NCBI GenBank assembly: GCA_012103475.1
Contig: WLWS01000001.1
Coordinates: 1,015,881 to 1,079,880 of the forward strand
Origin: Gammaproteobacteria bacterium
GTDB lineage: Bacteria; Pseudomonadota; Gammaproteobacteria; Eutrophobiales; Eutrophobiaceae
Length of the DNA: 64,000 bases
Direction: 5' to 3'
Positions within the stretch are counted from its first letter, which is position 1; each line of letters begins with the position of its first letter. The notes beneath the pieces were generated by a model. That model was not told where the DNA came from. It did no database searches and was given only the letters and a program-made list of their open reading frames with translations. Below, one piece after another: positions 45,318 through 54,293 of the stretch. A program made the position numbers and the translations under genes.

Positions 45318-46760
45318 ATGAATATTCGGATAAAACAGATTTTCGCTCTTCTCGTCCTACTAACCTCAATTAATTCTGCCATTACGGCGGCACCATAAAC
45401 CGTCAATTATCAAGGTGTCTTGACTGATAAAATTAGTGGTTTGCCGATTGCCGGCCCGGTGAATATCGTTGTCCGTGCATTTGATGCCGCGACAGCTGGC
45501 ACGCAACTTTATAGCGAGAGCCACAACGCTGTCACGATTGATGAAGGTGTGTTCACTCTCGAGCTAGGTGCTGGTGCCACACCAACCGGTACTTTCGATG
45601 CCGCAACTTTTGCCAACAACAACATCTGGCTGGAATTGGAAATTGGGGGCGAAGCACAAGTGCCTAGACAGGCGTTCTTGAGCGTGCCTTATGCGCTGGT
45701 AAGTGAAAGCGCAGATAATGCTGCCCAATTAGATGGTGTGCCCGCTGCAGATTACGCATTAGATACAGATGTAGATTGAAATAATCTCAGCAACATTCCT
45801 GCGGATATTGCCGATGGCGACGCGGACTCAGGTGGTGACGTGACAGGTATTAATCAAGGGACAGGTATTAGCGTAACTAACGCAGGTGGCCCCAGCCCTA
45901 CGGTGACTCACGCAGATTTAAGCTCTCAATCATCTAGCAATAATAGTGGCGCTACTGTAATACAGGATATTACTCTGGATGCTAATGGCCTTGGTCATAT
46001 TACAGGTATTGGTACTACCAATTTAGACTCACGTTTCACGAATGCTTCCGGTGACACAATGACTGGTAATCTAACAATAGTCAGATCCGATACTGCGATA
46101 TCAACCCTGAGATTGCAAGGTAGCTCCCAAGGGTCTGGGGATTTATTTATTGGACAGAGCGCTTCGTATGGGGGCGGTATTTCTTATAATGGAGACAACA
46201 ATCCAGTGATGGAGGGTGCTCCAGATCGCATTGTATTTTATCGAATGGATGCAGGTGTTAAAACAGCAGTATTTTCTTATGCTAACAGTAGCAACCATGT
46301 GACTTTCAATGGCTATATGAAAAGCGAGAGTAGTATTTTTAACGTAAGTGCTATTTCGAATCTACCGTTAAGTGTAAGTGGCGCACCCGAAAGAATTATA
46401 ACTTTCGATACAGAAATTTTAGATTATGGTTTCGATTTTAATATTTCAAATGAAAGGTACACTGCACCTGTGTCTGGGCACTACACTTTTTCAGCCAGCG
46501 TCAGTTTCGACCTTGGTGATGGTACAGATGACACCATGTATTTGAGTATACGTAAGAATGCCGGCGCGGATATGAATACGATAGAGATTAATCCACGTGC
46601 TCATACTAGCCCAGGGCGAGAAATAGCTTATTCTATAAGCTCAAGTCTTTATTTGACTGCAGGTGAATATGTGAGCGTGTTTGCAACAGGTCTAACCGCG
46701 GATACTCCAGTAATAGCGACATATCGCAATTTTTCAGGTCACCTGTTAAGAGCGCAGTGA
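45318..46760 (+). pseudogene. Secreted tail-fibre/C1q-like protein with two in-frame stop codons
   Basis: One frame runs from ATG 45318 to 46760, about 480 codons, but is interrupted by TAA at 45396-45398 and TGA at 45777-45779. Both breaks fall in otherwise coherent protein: a signal peptide ending ITAAP, stop, TVNYQGVLTDKISGLP; and ALDTDVD, stop, NNLSNIPADIADGDADSGG. CAA (Gln) and TGG (Trp) at these places would match related proteins. The N-terminal domain and the DADSGGDVTGINQGTGISV repeats are tail-fibre-like, and the C-terminus (ERYTAPVSGHYTFSASVSFD) is a C1q/TNF-like jelly roll. It is the only gene between R2 and the tRNA. Confidence 0.82.
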
Positions 46761-46774
46761 TTAAGAAAATAGGT

Positions 46775-46820
46775 ATGGTGGCTATGGGTGGACTTGAACC
46801 ACCGACCTCAGCATTATGAA
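46775..46820. repeat. 46-bp direct repeat, copy 2, inside the tRNA-Met gene
   Basis: Covers the tRNA from anticodon loop to CCA end; identical to 44884-44929. It would be the intact attB-like side. Confidence 0.9.
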
Positions 46821-46852
46821 TGCCGCGCTCTAACCAGCTGAGCTACATAGCC
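46776..46852 (-). tRNA. tRNA-Met (anticodon CAT)
   Basis: 77 nt including an encoded CCA. The cloverleaf is complete: acceptor GGCTATG/CATAGCC, D stem GCTC/GAGC, anticodon stem CGGCA/TGCTG with loop TTCATAA (CAT anticodon), and T stem GGTGG/CCACC with loop TTCAAGT. The sequence and D-arm fit elongator Met rather than initiator, whose acceptor end carries a 1-72 mismatch. It could in principle be the Ile2 type whose C34 is modified, but elongator Met is the simplest reading. Its 3' half is the attachment target of the adjacent element array. Confidence 0.93.
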
Positions 46853-46957
46853 ATTTAGCTTATTGATACTGCAGGGATGCGGATTGTCTTTACTCTGCTG
46901 CGGCTTGTCAAGATTGGATTACCGGAGTCCTTCAACAATCTCCTTCAGGATCTTCAG

Positions 46958-47593
46958 TCAACGCGTACCGAATACCACCATGGATTTGCCTGAAACGGAT
47001 ATCAGGTGGTCTTCTTCAAGATCCTTAAGTACCCGGCCAACCATTTCTCTCGAGCAGCCGACAATGCGCCCGAGTTCCTGGCGTGTCACTTTGACCATCA
47101 TGCCATCCGGGTGGGTAATGGCGTCCGGTTCTTTACACAGATCCAGAAGGGTTCTGGCGACACGGCCTTTGACATCGGTAAAGGCCAGATCGCTGACCTT
47201 GCGGCTGGTTTTACGTAAGCGCAGAGCCAGCTGTGAGGCGATGGCATAGAGCAGACCCGGTGTCAGCTCATGCAGGCTTTTCAGTCTTTCATAACTGATC
47301 TGTGCAATTTCGCATTTGGTTTTTGCACGGACGAAGGCGCTGCGCTTGTGTTCGGAGTCAAACAGGCCGATTTCTCCGAAAAAATCGCCGGGATTGAGAT
47401 AGGCCAATACGATCTCGTGGCCTTTATGATCTTCGATCATAACCGTGACTGAACCTGAGATGATATAAAACAGATCCTTCGACACGTCGCCTTCCTTGAT
47501 AATCAGATGTTTTGCGGCAAAAGATTTCTGATGACAGTGATCAAGAAATTTACTGATAACCACATCTCTTCCCTGGAACGTTTGTTCTGACAT
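46958..47593 (-). CDS. crp: cAMP receptor protein (CRP/Vfr-type regulator)
   Basis: I start at ATG 47593, after a GGGGGGAGG ribosome-binding site, giving 211 aa like E. coli CRP (210). The upstream frame to 47638 is unlikely to be translated. The cNMP-binding domain has FYIISGSVTVMIEDHKGHEI and LNPGDFFGEIGLF. The DNA-binding helix GCSREMVGRVLKDLEEDHLI and the end SGKSMVVFGTR closely follow CRP. It is a global cAMP-dependent regulator. The divergent OsmC-type gene next to it matches the crp-yhfA neighbourhood in E. coli. Confidence 0.93.
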   Translation of the reverse strand: MSEQTFQGRDVVISKFLDHCHQKSFAAKHLIIKEGDVSKDLFYIISGSVTVMIEDHKGHEIVLAYLNPGDFFGEIGLFDSEHKRSAFVRAKTKCEIAQISYERLKSLHELTPGLLYAIASQLALRLRKTSRKVSDLAFTDVKGRVARTLLDLCKEPDAITHPDGMMVKVTRQELGRIVGCSREMVGRVLKDLEEDHLISVSGKSMVVFGTR

Positions 47594-47610
47594 GTTACTT
47601 ACCTCCCCCC

Positions 47611-47628
47611 ATCTATCGTTCGATAGAT
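47611..47628. promoter_or_regulatory. 18-bp inverted repeat upstream of crp
   Basis: ATCTATCG-TT-CGATAGAT: eight-base perfect arms with a two-base centre, ending just upstream of the crp ribosome-binding site and within the crp/OsmC divergent region. It could be an operator or form a short hairpin in the crp leader. It does not match the CRP consensus TGTGA-N6-TCACA. Confidence 0.5.
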
Positions 47629-47705
47629 TTGTATCCAACTATTATATTTGCTTTGAGGCGACTATGTTACCCTTCTTTCCGAAAATCAACCAGTTGGAGT
47701 ATAGA

Positions 47706-48131
47706 ATGCAGACCAAAGTAAGTTGGGCGGGTGGCGTGACTTTTGTGGGTGAAACGTCAGAGGGTCACAAGATAGTTATGGACGGTGCCCCGGAGGGTGG
47801 TGGTCGTAATCTTGGCGCGCGACCAATGGAAGCCTTATTGTTGGGAATGGGTGGCTGCACTGCCTATGATGTTGTTTCTATTCTACAAAAAGCCCGTCAG
47901 GATGTTCATGACTGCACTCTGGAAATGCGTGCTGAGCGCTCGGACGAGCATCCTCGCGTGTTCACTGAAATTCATATTCACTTTATCGTCAGCGGCAAAC
48001 TCCTATCAGAAAAGCAGGTGGAAAAGGCAATAAAGCTGTCTGCGGAGAAATATTGCTCAGCCTCGATTATGCTCGGTGAAACGGCAAAAATTACTCACGA
48101 CTTTGAAATCAGGACGCTTGAAGAAGCTTAG
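47706..48131 (+). CDS. OsmC/YhfA-family redox protein
   Basis: 141 aa from ATG 47706 (MQTKVSWAGGVTFVG), which has GGAG six bases upstream; the longer frame from 47592 overlaps the crp start and does not look like the family. Two reactive cysteines are seen in GMGGCTAYDVVSIL and AEKYCSASIMLGETA, as in OsmC/Ohr relatives. Such proteins are thiol peroxidase-like or envelope-stress related. It sits divergent from crp, as yhfA does in E. coli. Its TAG overlaps the stop of the convergent hydrolase gene by three bases. Confidence 0.9.
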   Translation: MQTKVSWAGGVTFVGETSEGHKIVMDGAPEGGGRNLGARPMEALLLGMGGCTAYDVVSILQKARQDVHDCTLEMRAERSDEHPRVFTEIHIHFIVSGKLLSEKQVEKAIKLSAEKYCSASIMLGETAKITHDFEIRTLEEA

Positions 48132-48991
48132 GCTTTTCCCATCAGTGCCAGAGTTTTGCCAAAGAGGGAGCTGTTACTGTCGAGAAAATTGAACAGAATC
48201 GAAAAGTGGTCATCATCGGCGGTTGCCTCGACCTCGCAAGCCAGGCCTTTTTCCAGCCTAAGTTTCGCGTAATCCGCACTCTGTCGATGGAATTCCAGAG
48301 ATTCTTTCTCGCCTACCGCCAGTAACATAGGAGGGCCTTCCTCGGGAATGGAGTCAATGGGGTTCACCATCCTGATAGTCTCATCATTGATCATTAATAC
48401 TGGCTGTAGATAGGAAAAGCGCAATGGTCTCAGATCAAACAGGCCGCTGAGCGCCAGCCCGCCTTTTACAATTTTATTGTCCAAACCATAATCATTTTGC
48501 CAATCGGTCGAACAGACCATTCCTGTCAGATGGCCGCCGGCCGAATGTCCACTGACGACAATATTATCGGCGTCACCATTGTATTGTTGTGCATGCTCAC
48601 TTAACCAGGCAATCACGGCTCGTGTCTGTCTGCTTATCTCGCTAATCGTGACTTTAGGGCAGAGCGAATAGTTGACTACCACGACTGTGATGTCCTGAGG
48701 TACTAATTCTCTGGCGACGAAACTGAATTCTTTAGCAGTACGTGCGCGCCAGTATCCGCCATGGATAAAAACAAAGACGGGTGAGTTAGCCCTGGCAGAG
48801 GGAAAGATATCTACGTACTCATCCAGCGTTGGGCCATAAGCGGCATCAAGTTCACAGCTGAGTGATTGACGTGTCTGTTCGCTGTCAGCGATATAGCGAT
48901 CCAGATAAGCTTTCGGATCGGCTACCGCGGCGCCGGCGTTATACTCGGCGTCGATTTCTTCCTGAGAAGTAAAATGACGGTATAGATTCAT
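48128..48991 (-). CDS. Alpha/beta hydrolase, kynurenine formamidase-like
   Basis: 287 aa. The oxyanion-hole motif is VFVFIHGGYWRARTAKEFS, the nucleophile elbow VVSGHSAGGHLTGMV near residue 145, and the catalytic His is likely DDDHFSILFNFLD. The HGGYW motif is shared by arylformamidases and related carboxylesterases. No other tryptophan-catabolism gene is nearby, so kynurenine formamidase itself is uncertain. It overlaps the next upstream gene by four bases. Confidence 0.85.
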   Translation of the reverse strand: MNLYRHFTSQEEIDAEYNAGAAVADPKAYLDRYIADSEQTRQSLSCELDAAYGPTLDEYVDIFPSARANSPVFVFIHGGYWRARTAKEFSFVARELVPQDITVVVVNYSLCPKVTISEISRQTRAVIAWLSEHAQQYNGDADNIVVSGHSAGGHLTGMVCSTDWQNDYGLDNKIVKGGLALSGLFDLRPLRFSYLQPVLMINDETIRMVNPIDSIPEEGPPMLLAVGEKESLEFHRQSADYAKLRLEKGLACEVEATADDDHFSILFNFLDSNSSLFGKTLALMGKA

Positions 48992-49347
48992 TCTTGTCCT
49001 AGTTGCGAGAGAATAAAACTAACTATGCTGTATTCAATATTGCCGGCGAGTTGTTCGAATTTTGTAATTATTTCCCCGCTATCAAAATCGCTGGTGTTAA
49101 CCATAATCGGTGTACCCTTCATACGAAATGAACGGTTTTCACCATCGTCGACCTGATGATGCATCAATCCTTTTTCATGATTCCAGGTCAGAGCTTTTTC
49201 CTCCGGTCCTTTGTCATAACAAATTTGAAATTGCACGATATTGCCTTTGTCATCATACCAGAGAAATAGATCAAGAGAGGTAGATGCGAACCACCTGCGT
49301 CTGGGCTCGCCTTCCAGTTGTTTTACCTTTTCAATTTCTTTAAGCAT
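48988..49347 (-). CDS. Hypothetical protein, 119 aa
   Basis: I recognise no family. The protein reads as a small beta-rich soluble protein (STSLDLFLWYDDKGNIVQFQ, KGLMHHQVDDGENRSFRMKG), possibly with a lipocalin- or NTF2-like sheet, but this is only a general impression. No signal peptide or metal motif. It overlaps the start of the hydrolase gene by four bases (ATGA), so the two are coupled. Confidence 0.7.
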   Translation of the reverse strand: MLKEIEKVKQLEGEPRRRWFASTSLDLFLWYDDKGNIVQFQICYDKGPEEKALTWNHEKGLMHHQVDDGENRSFRMKGTPIMVNTSDFDSGEIITKFEQLAGNIEYSIVSFILSQLGQE

Positions 49348-49367
49348 ACTCGCCAGTCCATGTTAGC

Positions 49368-50099
49368 TTATGTATAGCGTGTTCTACCAACGTCCAGGGC
49401 CAGAATTTGTCCGGTCGAATACTCAGCTTCATCTATCAGGAAACGTATTGCTGCGCACACTTCATTCAGTTCCGCCGTTCGTTTCATAGCGGTATTTGTC
49501 ATTACTTCCTCCTGCCTCTTTTGATTGCCCTGATCAGGCCAGAGCACAGCACCAAGGGCGAGGCCGTTAACACGCACGTCTGGTGCGAATTCGCGGGCCA
49601 GTGAACGTGTCAGCATGTCGAGACCGGCCTTTGCCGTGCAATAGGTAGTGTGGTCTTTCATTGGCTGACTGGCGTGAATATCTGTCATATTAATTATGCA
49701 ACCTTTGCTTTGACGAAGATAAGGGATTGCAGATTGTGAAAGGAATAGCGGCGCCTGCACATTGACGCCCATAAGATCTTGCCAATTTTGTTCATTGATT
49801 TCCCCCATAGGTGTTGGGAAGAAGGAAGAGGCGTTATTGATTAACACATCAAGTCGATAATTGAATGAATGAGCCTGATTGATGATTTTCTCGTAATTGT
49901 CGAATTGCAGTAAATCACCTTCTACCACTAAGGCTGAGTCCGCGCGTTGATTATTCAGTTCATTGACAAGGTCTTGTGCAATTTTCAAAGAGTAATGACA
50001 GTGGACAATGACATCGAAATCGTGAGCATGCAGATCTCGCGCTAGCGCCGCACCGATCCGCTTTGCAGCGCCGGTTATTAAAACAGTTCTACTAGTCAT
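49368..50099 (-). CDS. folM: Pteridine reductase / dihydromonapterin reductase-type SDR
   Basis: I start at ATG 50099 (MTSRTVLITGAAKRIGAALA), since the frame further up to 50261 is not SDR-like; this gives 243 aa. TGAAKRIG is the T-G-x3-R-x-G cofactor motif that distinguishes pteridine reductases and FolM from most SDRs. The catalytic YCTAKAGLDMLTRSLARE gives Tyr and Lys, and VNGLALGAVLWPDQGN follows. Likely reduces dihydropterins with NADPH in folate or monapterin metabolism. It is divergent from MidA. Confidence 0.85.
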   Translation of the reverse strand: MTSRTVLITGAAKRIGAALARDLHAHDFDVIVHCHYSLKIAQDLVNELNNQRADSALVVEGDLLQFDNYEKIINQAHSFNYRLDVLINNASSFFPTPMGEINEQNWQDLMGVNVQAPLFLSQSAIPYLRQSKGCIINMTDIHASQPMKDHTTYCTAKAGLDMLTRSLAREFAPDVRVNGLALGAVLWPDQGNQKRQEEVMTNTAMKRTAELNEVCAAIRFLIDEAEYSTGQILALDVGRTRYT

Positions 50100-50167
50100 T
50101 TTATGCTTATAAAAGTATAGTTTGATAGAGTCAGTTAACTGGTCTGACTCAAGCCCATCTTGTGAGT

Positions 50168-51373
50168 ATGACAAAGAAAAATAAAAATAAACAGAAGCTG
50201 GTGAACGAGCTGCCAACATCCGATGATGTAGCTCTGAATCATTCTCGCGAATTGCAAGCACGAATTTGTGATCTTATTAATTCAAATGAGGGTCAAATCA
50301 GTTTTGAGCGCTTTATGCGAATGGCTTTGTATGAACCCGGTCTTGGATATTACAGTGCGGGTGCCAGCAAAATCGGTGAAGCCGGCGACTTCGTTACCGC
50401 GCCTGAAATTTCCTCGCTCTTCTCTATTTGTCTTGCCAGGCAATGTGCTGAAATAATGACGCAAGTAAACCGGCCGGTGTTGCTGGAAGTCGGAGCGGGC
50501 TCGGGTCGTATGGCCGCAGATATTCTTTATGAGTTGCAGCAATTGGACAGTTTACCCGATAAATATCAGATACTGGAAACCAGTGCCGATTTGCGTGAAA
50601 GGCAAAAACAATACCTGAAAAATACTATACCGGACATTTATTCAAGAGTGAGCTGGCTTGACGCCATTCCTGAAGAAAGCTTTGAGGGCGTCTTGCTCGC
50701 GAATGAAGTACTTGATGCTTTGCCGGTCAGACGCTTTCGCGTTACTGGAGATAAACTGAATGAATTAGGTGTAGTTTTTCAGGAAGAACAATTTCAGTAC
50801 GTCAGTCATGCTGCGGATGAAAGTTTTGTTGCCAGAATAGAATCTGTGCTGGGAGCGGATCTAGCCAACTATCAAGATGACTATGTCTCAGAGTTGAACG
50901 ATATGCTTGATGAGTGGTTGATGTCACTATTGAGTCCTTTAGGAAAAGGTGCAGCTTTGTTTATTGATTATGGTTATCCTCGCCATGAATATTACCATCC
51001 GCAACGTGATCAGGGCTCTCTGCTATGTCACTACCGACACCGTGTCCATTCTGATCCTTTCATCAATATCGGTTTGCAGGATATTACGGCATCGGTGGAT
51101 TTTACAGCCCTTGCTGAGGCAGCGGATAAGGCAAATGTGCAGGTCAGTGGCTATACAACGCAGGCTTTTTTTCTGCTCGCCTGTGGCCTCGAACAGATAT
51201 TAGAGGAGAAAATGGATGTATGTGAGCGTACCCAAATCGAGCTGAAGCGACAGGTGAAACTGTTGACTCTGCCGGCCGAGATGGGAGAACGTTTTAAAGT
51301 GATGGCATTGAGTCGTAATTTGAACATGCCGTTAAAGGGATTCAGTGTCGTCGATCATCGGCGCAAACTCTAA
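50168..51373 (+). CDS. MidA/NDUFAF7-family SAM-dependent methyltransferase
   Basis: About 401 aa from ATG 50168 (GTG at 50162 is also in frame). The family block FMRMALYEPGLGYYSAGASK is followed by FVTAPEISSLFSICLARQ. The SAM site is VLLEVGAGSGRMAADIL near residue 105, and ALFIDYGYPRHEYYHPQRD near residue 270 is typical of MidA. The mitochondrial member NDUFAF7 methylates an arginine of complex I NDUFS2; a similar bacterial target is plausible but not established. Divergent from the pteridine reductase. Confidence 0.88.
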   Translation: MTKKNKNKQKLVNELPTSDDVALNHSRELQARICDLINSNEGQISFERFMRMALYEPGLGYYSAGASKIGEAGDFVTAPEISSLFSICLARQCAEIMTQVNRPVLLEVGAGSGRMAADILYELQQLDSLPDKYQILETSADLRERQKQYLKNTIPDIYSRVSWLDAIPEESFEGVLLANEVLDALPVRRFRVTGDKLNELGVVFQEEQFQYVSHAADESFVARIESVLGADLANYQDDYVSELNDMLDEWLMSLLSPLGKGAALFIDYGYPRHEYYHPQRDQGSLLCHYRHRVHSDPFINIGLQDITASVDFTALAEAADKANVQVSGYTTQAFFLLACGLEQILEEKMDVCERTQIELKRQVKLLTLPAEMGERFKVMALSRNLNMPLKGFSVVDHRRKL

Positions 51374-51405
51374 CGAGATGTACTAAGCGGATAGAGATTG
51401 GAATT

Positions 51406-52122
51406 ATGCGATTCGGAGCAAAACTCTCTGTGCTTCTGACTATACTCTTGCTTTGTTCCTGTAATAAGACCAAACCGGAAGCGGGGGAAGGTCCACAGGC
51501 GGGAGAATTTGATTTCGATTCGCTGGTTAAAACCGATGTCGGCGTGGTGATGGAAATTCACGTTCATGAAGCAAGAAATTATTTACGAACGATGATGGAA
51601 AAGTTGTATAAACGTAATCCTCGCGAATTAAAGAAATCAGTTTATCCGACAGCAGAAGAGAACATTGATCGCTTATTCGAACAACGACATGGCTGGAATT
51701 TTGAGGAACTTGGTGGTAAGCAGGGAATAGAAGCAATTCGTCTGACATTTAGCGATGATTTTAAGGGTGATCGCGTCTTCGCTTTCATTTCGGGGATGAC
51801 CTTCATGATAATGTCATCGTACGATTATAAAACTGAATTTTATATGCTTGATAGTGCTGATCCACAGAATCTGTACAACAGCGCTCGTAATATTGAAATA
51901 GCGGTCTGGAAACTGAGTCATGACTACGATAAATTTGGAGAACTTTTCCTTTACAGTAATTCACAAGCAGGCGAAATTGAAAATCTCAGTTATGAGAGAC
52001 TATTTGGCAAACTGATTGCCTTGCAGGATACAATGGCGATTATTATTGCGGGTAAAACCAGTCGGACCTTTATTAAAATTGTTCAGCGTGTAGCCACTGC
52101 TGTTTTCCTTCCAGTGTTTTGA
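51406..52122 (+). CDS. Putative lipoprotein, 238 aa
   Basis: N-terminal signal with a lipobox-like end LLTILLLCSCNKTKPEAGEG, so one of the cysteines near residue 18-20 is probably lipidated. The body is an acidic, mixed alpha/beta domain (VVMEIHVHEARNYLRTMMEK, GGKQGIEAIRLTFSDDFKGD) that I cannot place in a family. It follows MidA by 30 bases on the same strand and precedes uppP. A role at the periplasmic face of an envelope process is a guess. Confidence 0.65.
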   Translation: MRFGAKLSVLLTILLLCSCNKTKPEAGEGPQAGEFDFDSLVKTDVGVVMEIHVHEARNYLRTMMEKLYKRNPRELKKSVYPTAEENIDRLFEQRHGWNFEELGGKQGIEAIRLTFSDDFKGDRVFAFISGMTFMIMSSYDYKTEFYMLDSADPQNLYNSARNIEIAVWKLSHDYDKFGELFLYSNSQAGEIENLSYERLFGKLIALQDTMAIIIAGKTSRTFIKIVQRVATAVFLPVF

Positions 52123-52178
52123 TGATTACTTGCCGTTAATAGCTTTTCAATTATGAGAGAAATTTAGCAGGGGTTAAT

Positions 52179-52976
52179 TTGGAAATATATCATTTAATTA
52201 TACTGGGTCTGATACAGGGCCTGACCGAATTTTTGCCTGTCTCAAGTTCAGCACACCTGATTCTTTTGCCCTTTTTATCTGGTTGGGAAGATCAAGGACT
52301 CGTCTATGATGTCGCAGCTCACAGCGGAACTTTGGCAGCGGTAATCTGGTATTTTCGAGGTGACCTGCAGGACATCATAAGGAACTGGTCACTTCGTTGG
52401 TCATCAAACTCCACCAGTAAAGAACTCATGCTCTGGTATCTGGCAGTGGCGACAATCCCTGTTGGTCTGACGGGGTTACTACTACATGATTTTATCTCCA
52501 CCAGCTTACGCAATCCGCAAGTGATTGCCATCGCGTCGATTTTTTTCGGGTTGATATTATTGCTGTCTGATAAAACTGGTATCCGTGAGCGTAGTTTCAG
52601 CGAATTATCCTGGCGTGATGCTCTATTGGTTGGCTTCGCTCAGGTGCTTGCTTTGATACCAGGGACTTCCCGTTCTGGAGTAACCATTACTGCAGGCCTG
52701 ATGTTGGGAATGGATCGGCAAACGGCGTCCAAGTTTTCGTTTTTACTGGCAATTCCAGTGATCTTGTTGGCTACGGCTTATGAGAGTTACAAGTTATCCA
52801 CAGGAATCTATGTCATTGACTGGATGTCGGTGCTGATAGTGGTTTTAGTTTCGTTTTTCAGCGCCCTGCTGTCGATTCACTTTTTTCTTAAGTTGCTTGA
52901 GCGTACCGGAATGCTGCCATATGTTATCTATCGAGTTGTGCTTGGTATTGTCTTACTGTTTATGTTCAAGTCCTGA
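52179..52976 (+). CDS. uppP: Undecaprenyl-diphosphatase UppP/BacA
   Basis: Dephosphorylates undecaprenyl diphosphate to recycle the lipid carrier for peptidoglycan and glycans; confers bacitracin tolerance. 265 aa, seven or eight helices. The two family motifs are GLTEFLPVSSSAHLILLPFL near residue 15 and LIPGTSRSGVTITAGLMLGM near residue 170. The start is TTG at 52179 with GCAGGGG upstream. It overlaps the tail of the convergent cca gene by 11 bases. Confidence 0.93.
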   Translation: MEIYHLIILGLIQGLTEFLPVSSSAHLILLPFLSGWEDQGLVYDVAAHSGTLAAVIWYFRGDLQDIIRNWSLRWSSNSTSKELMLWYLAVATIPVGLTGLLLHDFISTSLRNPQVIAIASIFFGLILLLSDKTGIRERSFSELSWRDALLVGFAQVLALIPGTSRSGVTITAGLMLGMDRQTASKFSFLLAIPVILLATAYESYKLSTGIYVIDWMSVLIVVLVSFFSALLSIHFFLKLLERTGMLPYVIYRVVLGIVLLFMFKS

Positions 52977-54177
52977 TAGCCTGACCTATTGCCTGGGTGC
53001 GCATTTGCCGCAGGCGTTGTGCAATCTGCGGACCCGATAAAGAGTCATTTTGTAATTCAGTAGTGTCAACCGAGTTGGCAGCCAGAAAAGCTTTTCTTAA
53101 ATAGGCTGCTTGAGGATAACTATGGTTCTCATTACCTTTGCGGCCACGGATATCGGCCGTACAAGTTAAAAGAAATTGCTCAAACCTTTCCGTGCGACGA
53201 AAGGCATCCATTTCTTCAAATTTTCTCAATAAAGTATCGGCGCGCATCTCTTCTGCACGATGACAATCAAGATGGAAGCGGGAAACCAGTACACCCAGCT
53301 CTCTGTAGCGGGCCGGGACCCGATAACGTTCGCATAGTTTCTCAATAAGCTTCACTCCACGTTCTTCATGTCCCCTGTGACCGGGTAAATAATCCCGTGG
53401 TGTCGTGCCTTTGCCAAGGTCATGAACCAGCGCCGCAAAACGGATGAGCGGATCATCCGACAAAAGGCTGGCCTGCTCGAGTGCCATCAGGGTATGAATA
53501 CCACAATCGATTTCGGGATGATGTTTTTCTGGTTGTGGGATACCAAACAAACGATCAATTTCCGGGAAAATCGATTTTAATGCACCGCAGTCTCTGAGAA
53601 CTTCAATAAAGCGTACCGGATACTTGCCTGATAGTGCTTTCTCCATTTCTGACCAGACTCTCTCTGCGACCAGACTGTCTAGTTCGCCGGACTCACTCAT
53701 CGTGCGCATGAGCTCATTAGTTTCTGCAGCAACGGTAAAATTGAAACGTGCTGCAAATCGGGCTACACGGAGGACGCGCACCGGGTCTTCAATAAAAGCA
53801 GGTGAGATATGACGCAGAACTCCGGCTTTCAGATCCTGCTGACCATTGAAGTGGTCAATTATGTTTGCATCGGTATCTTCTGCAAGCGCATTTATGGTCA
53901 AGTCCCTTCTTTCAAGATCGTCCTCAAGTGTGACAGAACCAGACACATCAAAGCTGAATCCTTTATATCCGGGACCGGTTTTTCGCTCTGTACGGGCCAG
54001 AGCATATTCCTGTTTGCTTTCCGGATGCAGGAATACGGGGAAGTCCTTGCCAACTGCTTTATAACCAAGCCCGGTCATTTCTTCAGGCGATGCCCCGACA
54101 ACGACCCAGTCAATATCCTTTACCTGCAGGCCTAGCAATCTGTCGCGCACTGCGCCGCCTACTTTGTACGTTTTCAT
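52966..54177 (-). CDS. cca: Multifunctional CCA tRNA nucleotidyltransferase
   Basis: Adds or repairs the CCA end of tRNA without template. The nucleotidyltransferase head is KVGGAVRDRLLGLQVKDIDW at residues 6-25, with GxVRD and the DxD-type VKDID. RRDLTINALAED and VLRVARFAARF follow. A C-terminal HD domain (FAALVHDLGKGTTPRDYLPG) gives the 2',3'-cyclic phosphodiesterase/phosphatase activity seen in gammaproteobacterial Cca. 403 aa, normal length. ATG at 54177. Confidence 0.95.
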   Translation of the reverse strand: MKTYKVGGAVRDRLLGLQVKDIDWVVVGASPEEMTGLGYKAVGKDFPVFLHPESKQEYALARTERKTGPGYKGFSFDVSGSVTLEDDLERRDLTINALAEDTDANIIDHFNGQQDLKAGVLRHISPAFIEDPVRVLRVARFAARFNFTVAAETNELMRTMSESGELDSLVAERVWSEMEKALSGKYPVRFIEVLRDCGALKSIFPEIDRLFGIPQPEKHHPEIDCGIHTLMALEQASLLSDDPLIRFAALVHDLGKGTTPRDYLPGHRGHEERGVKLIEKLCERYRVPARYRELGVLVSRFHLDCHRAEEMRADTLLRKFEEMDAFRRTERFEQFLLTCTADIRGRKGNENHSYPQAAYLRKAFLAANSVDTTELQNDSLSGPQIAQRLRQMRTQAIGQAIRT

Positions 54178-54293
54178 CTGGTAAATTCGGGGTGCTCTGA
54201 CATTTGCGTTAAGTATACGTCAAACAAGTCAGGGCGATTAAGTCAGTTTGTCCAGTCAATCACAAAACCTTGTGATAGTAGGCTTGCTGTAAC

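Noticed and set aside
45777-45779. TGA as selenocysteine in the C1q-like gene
   Set aside because: The context fits Trp, and a second stop (TAA at 45396) cannot be explained by selenocysteine.
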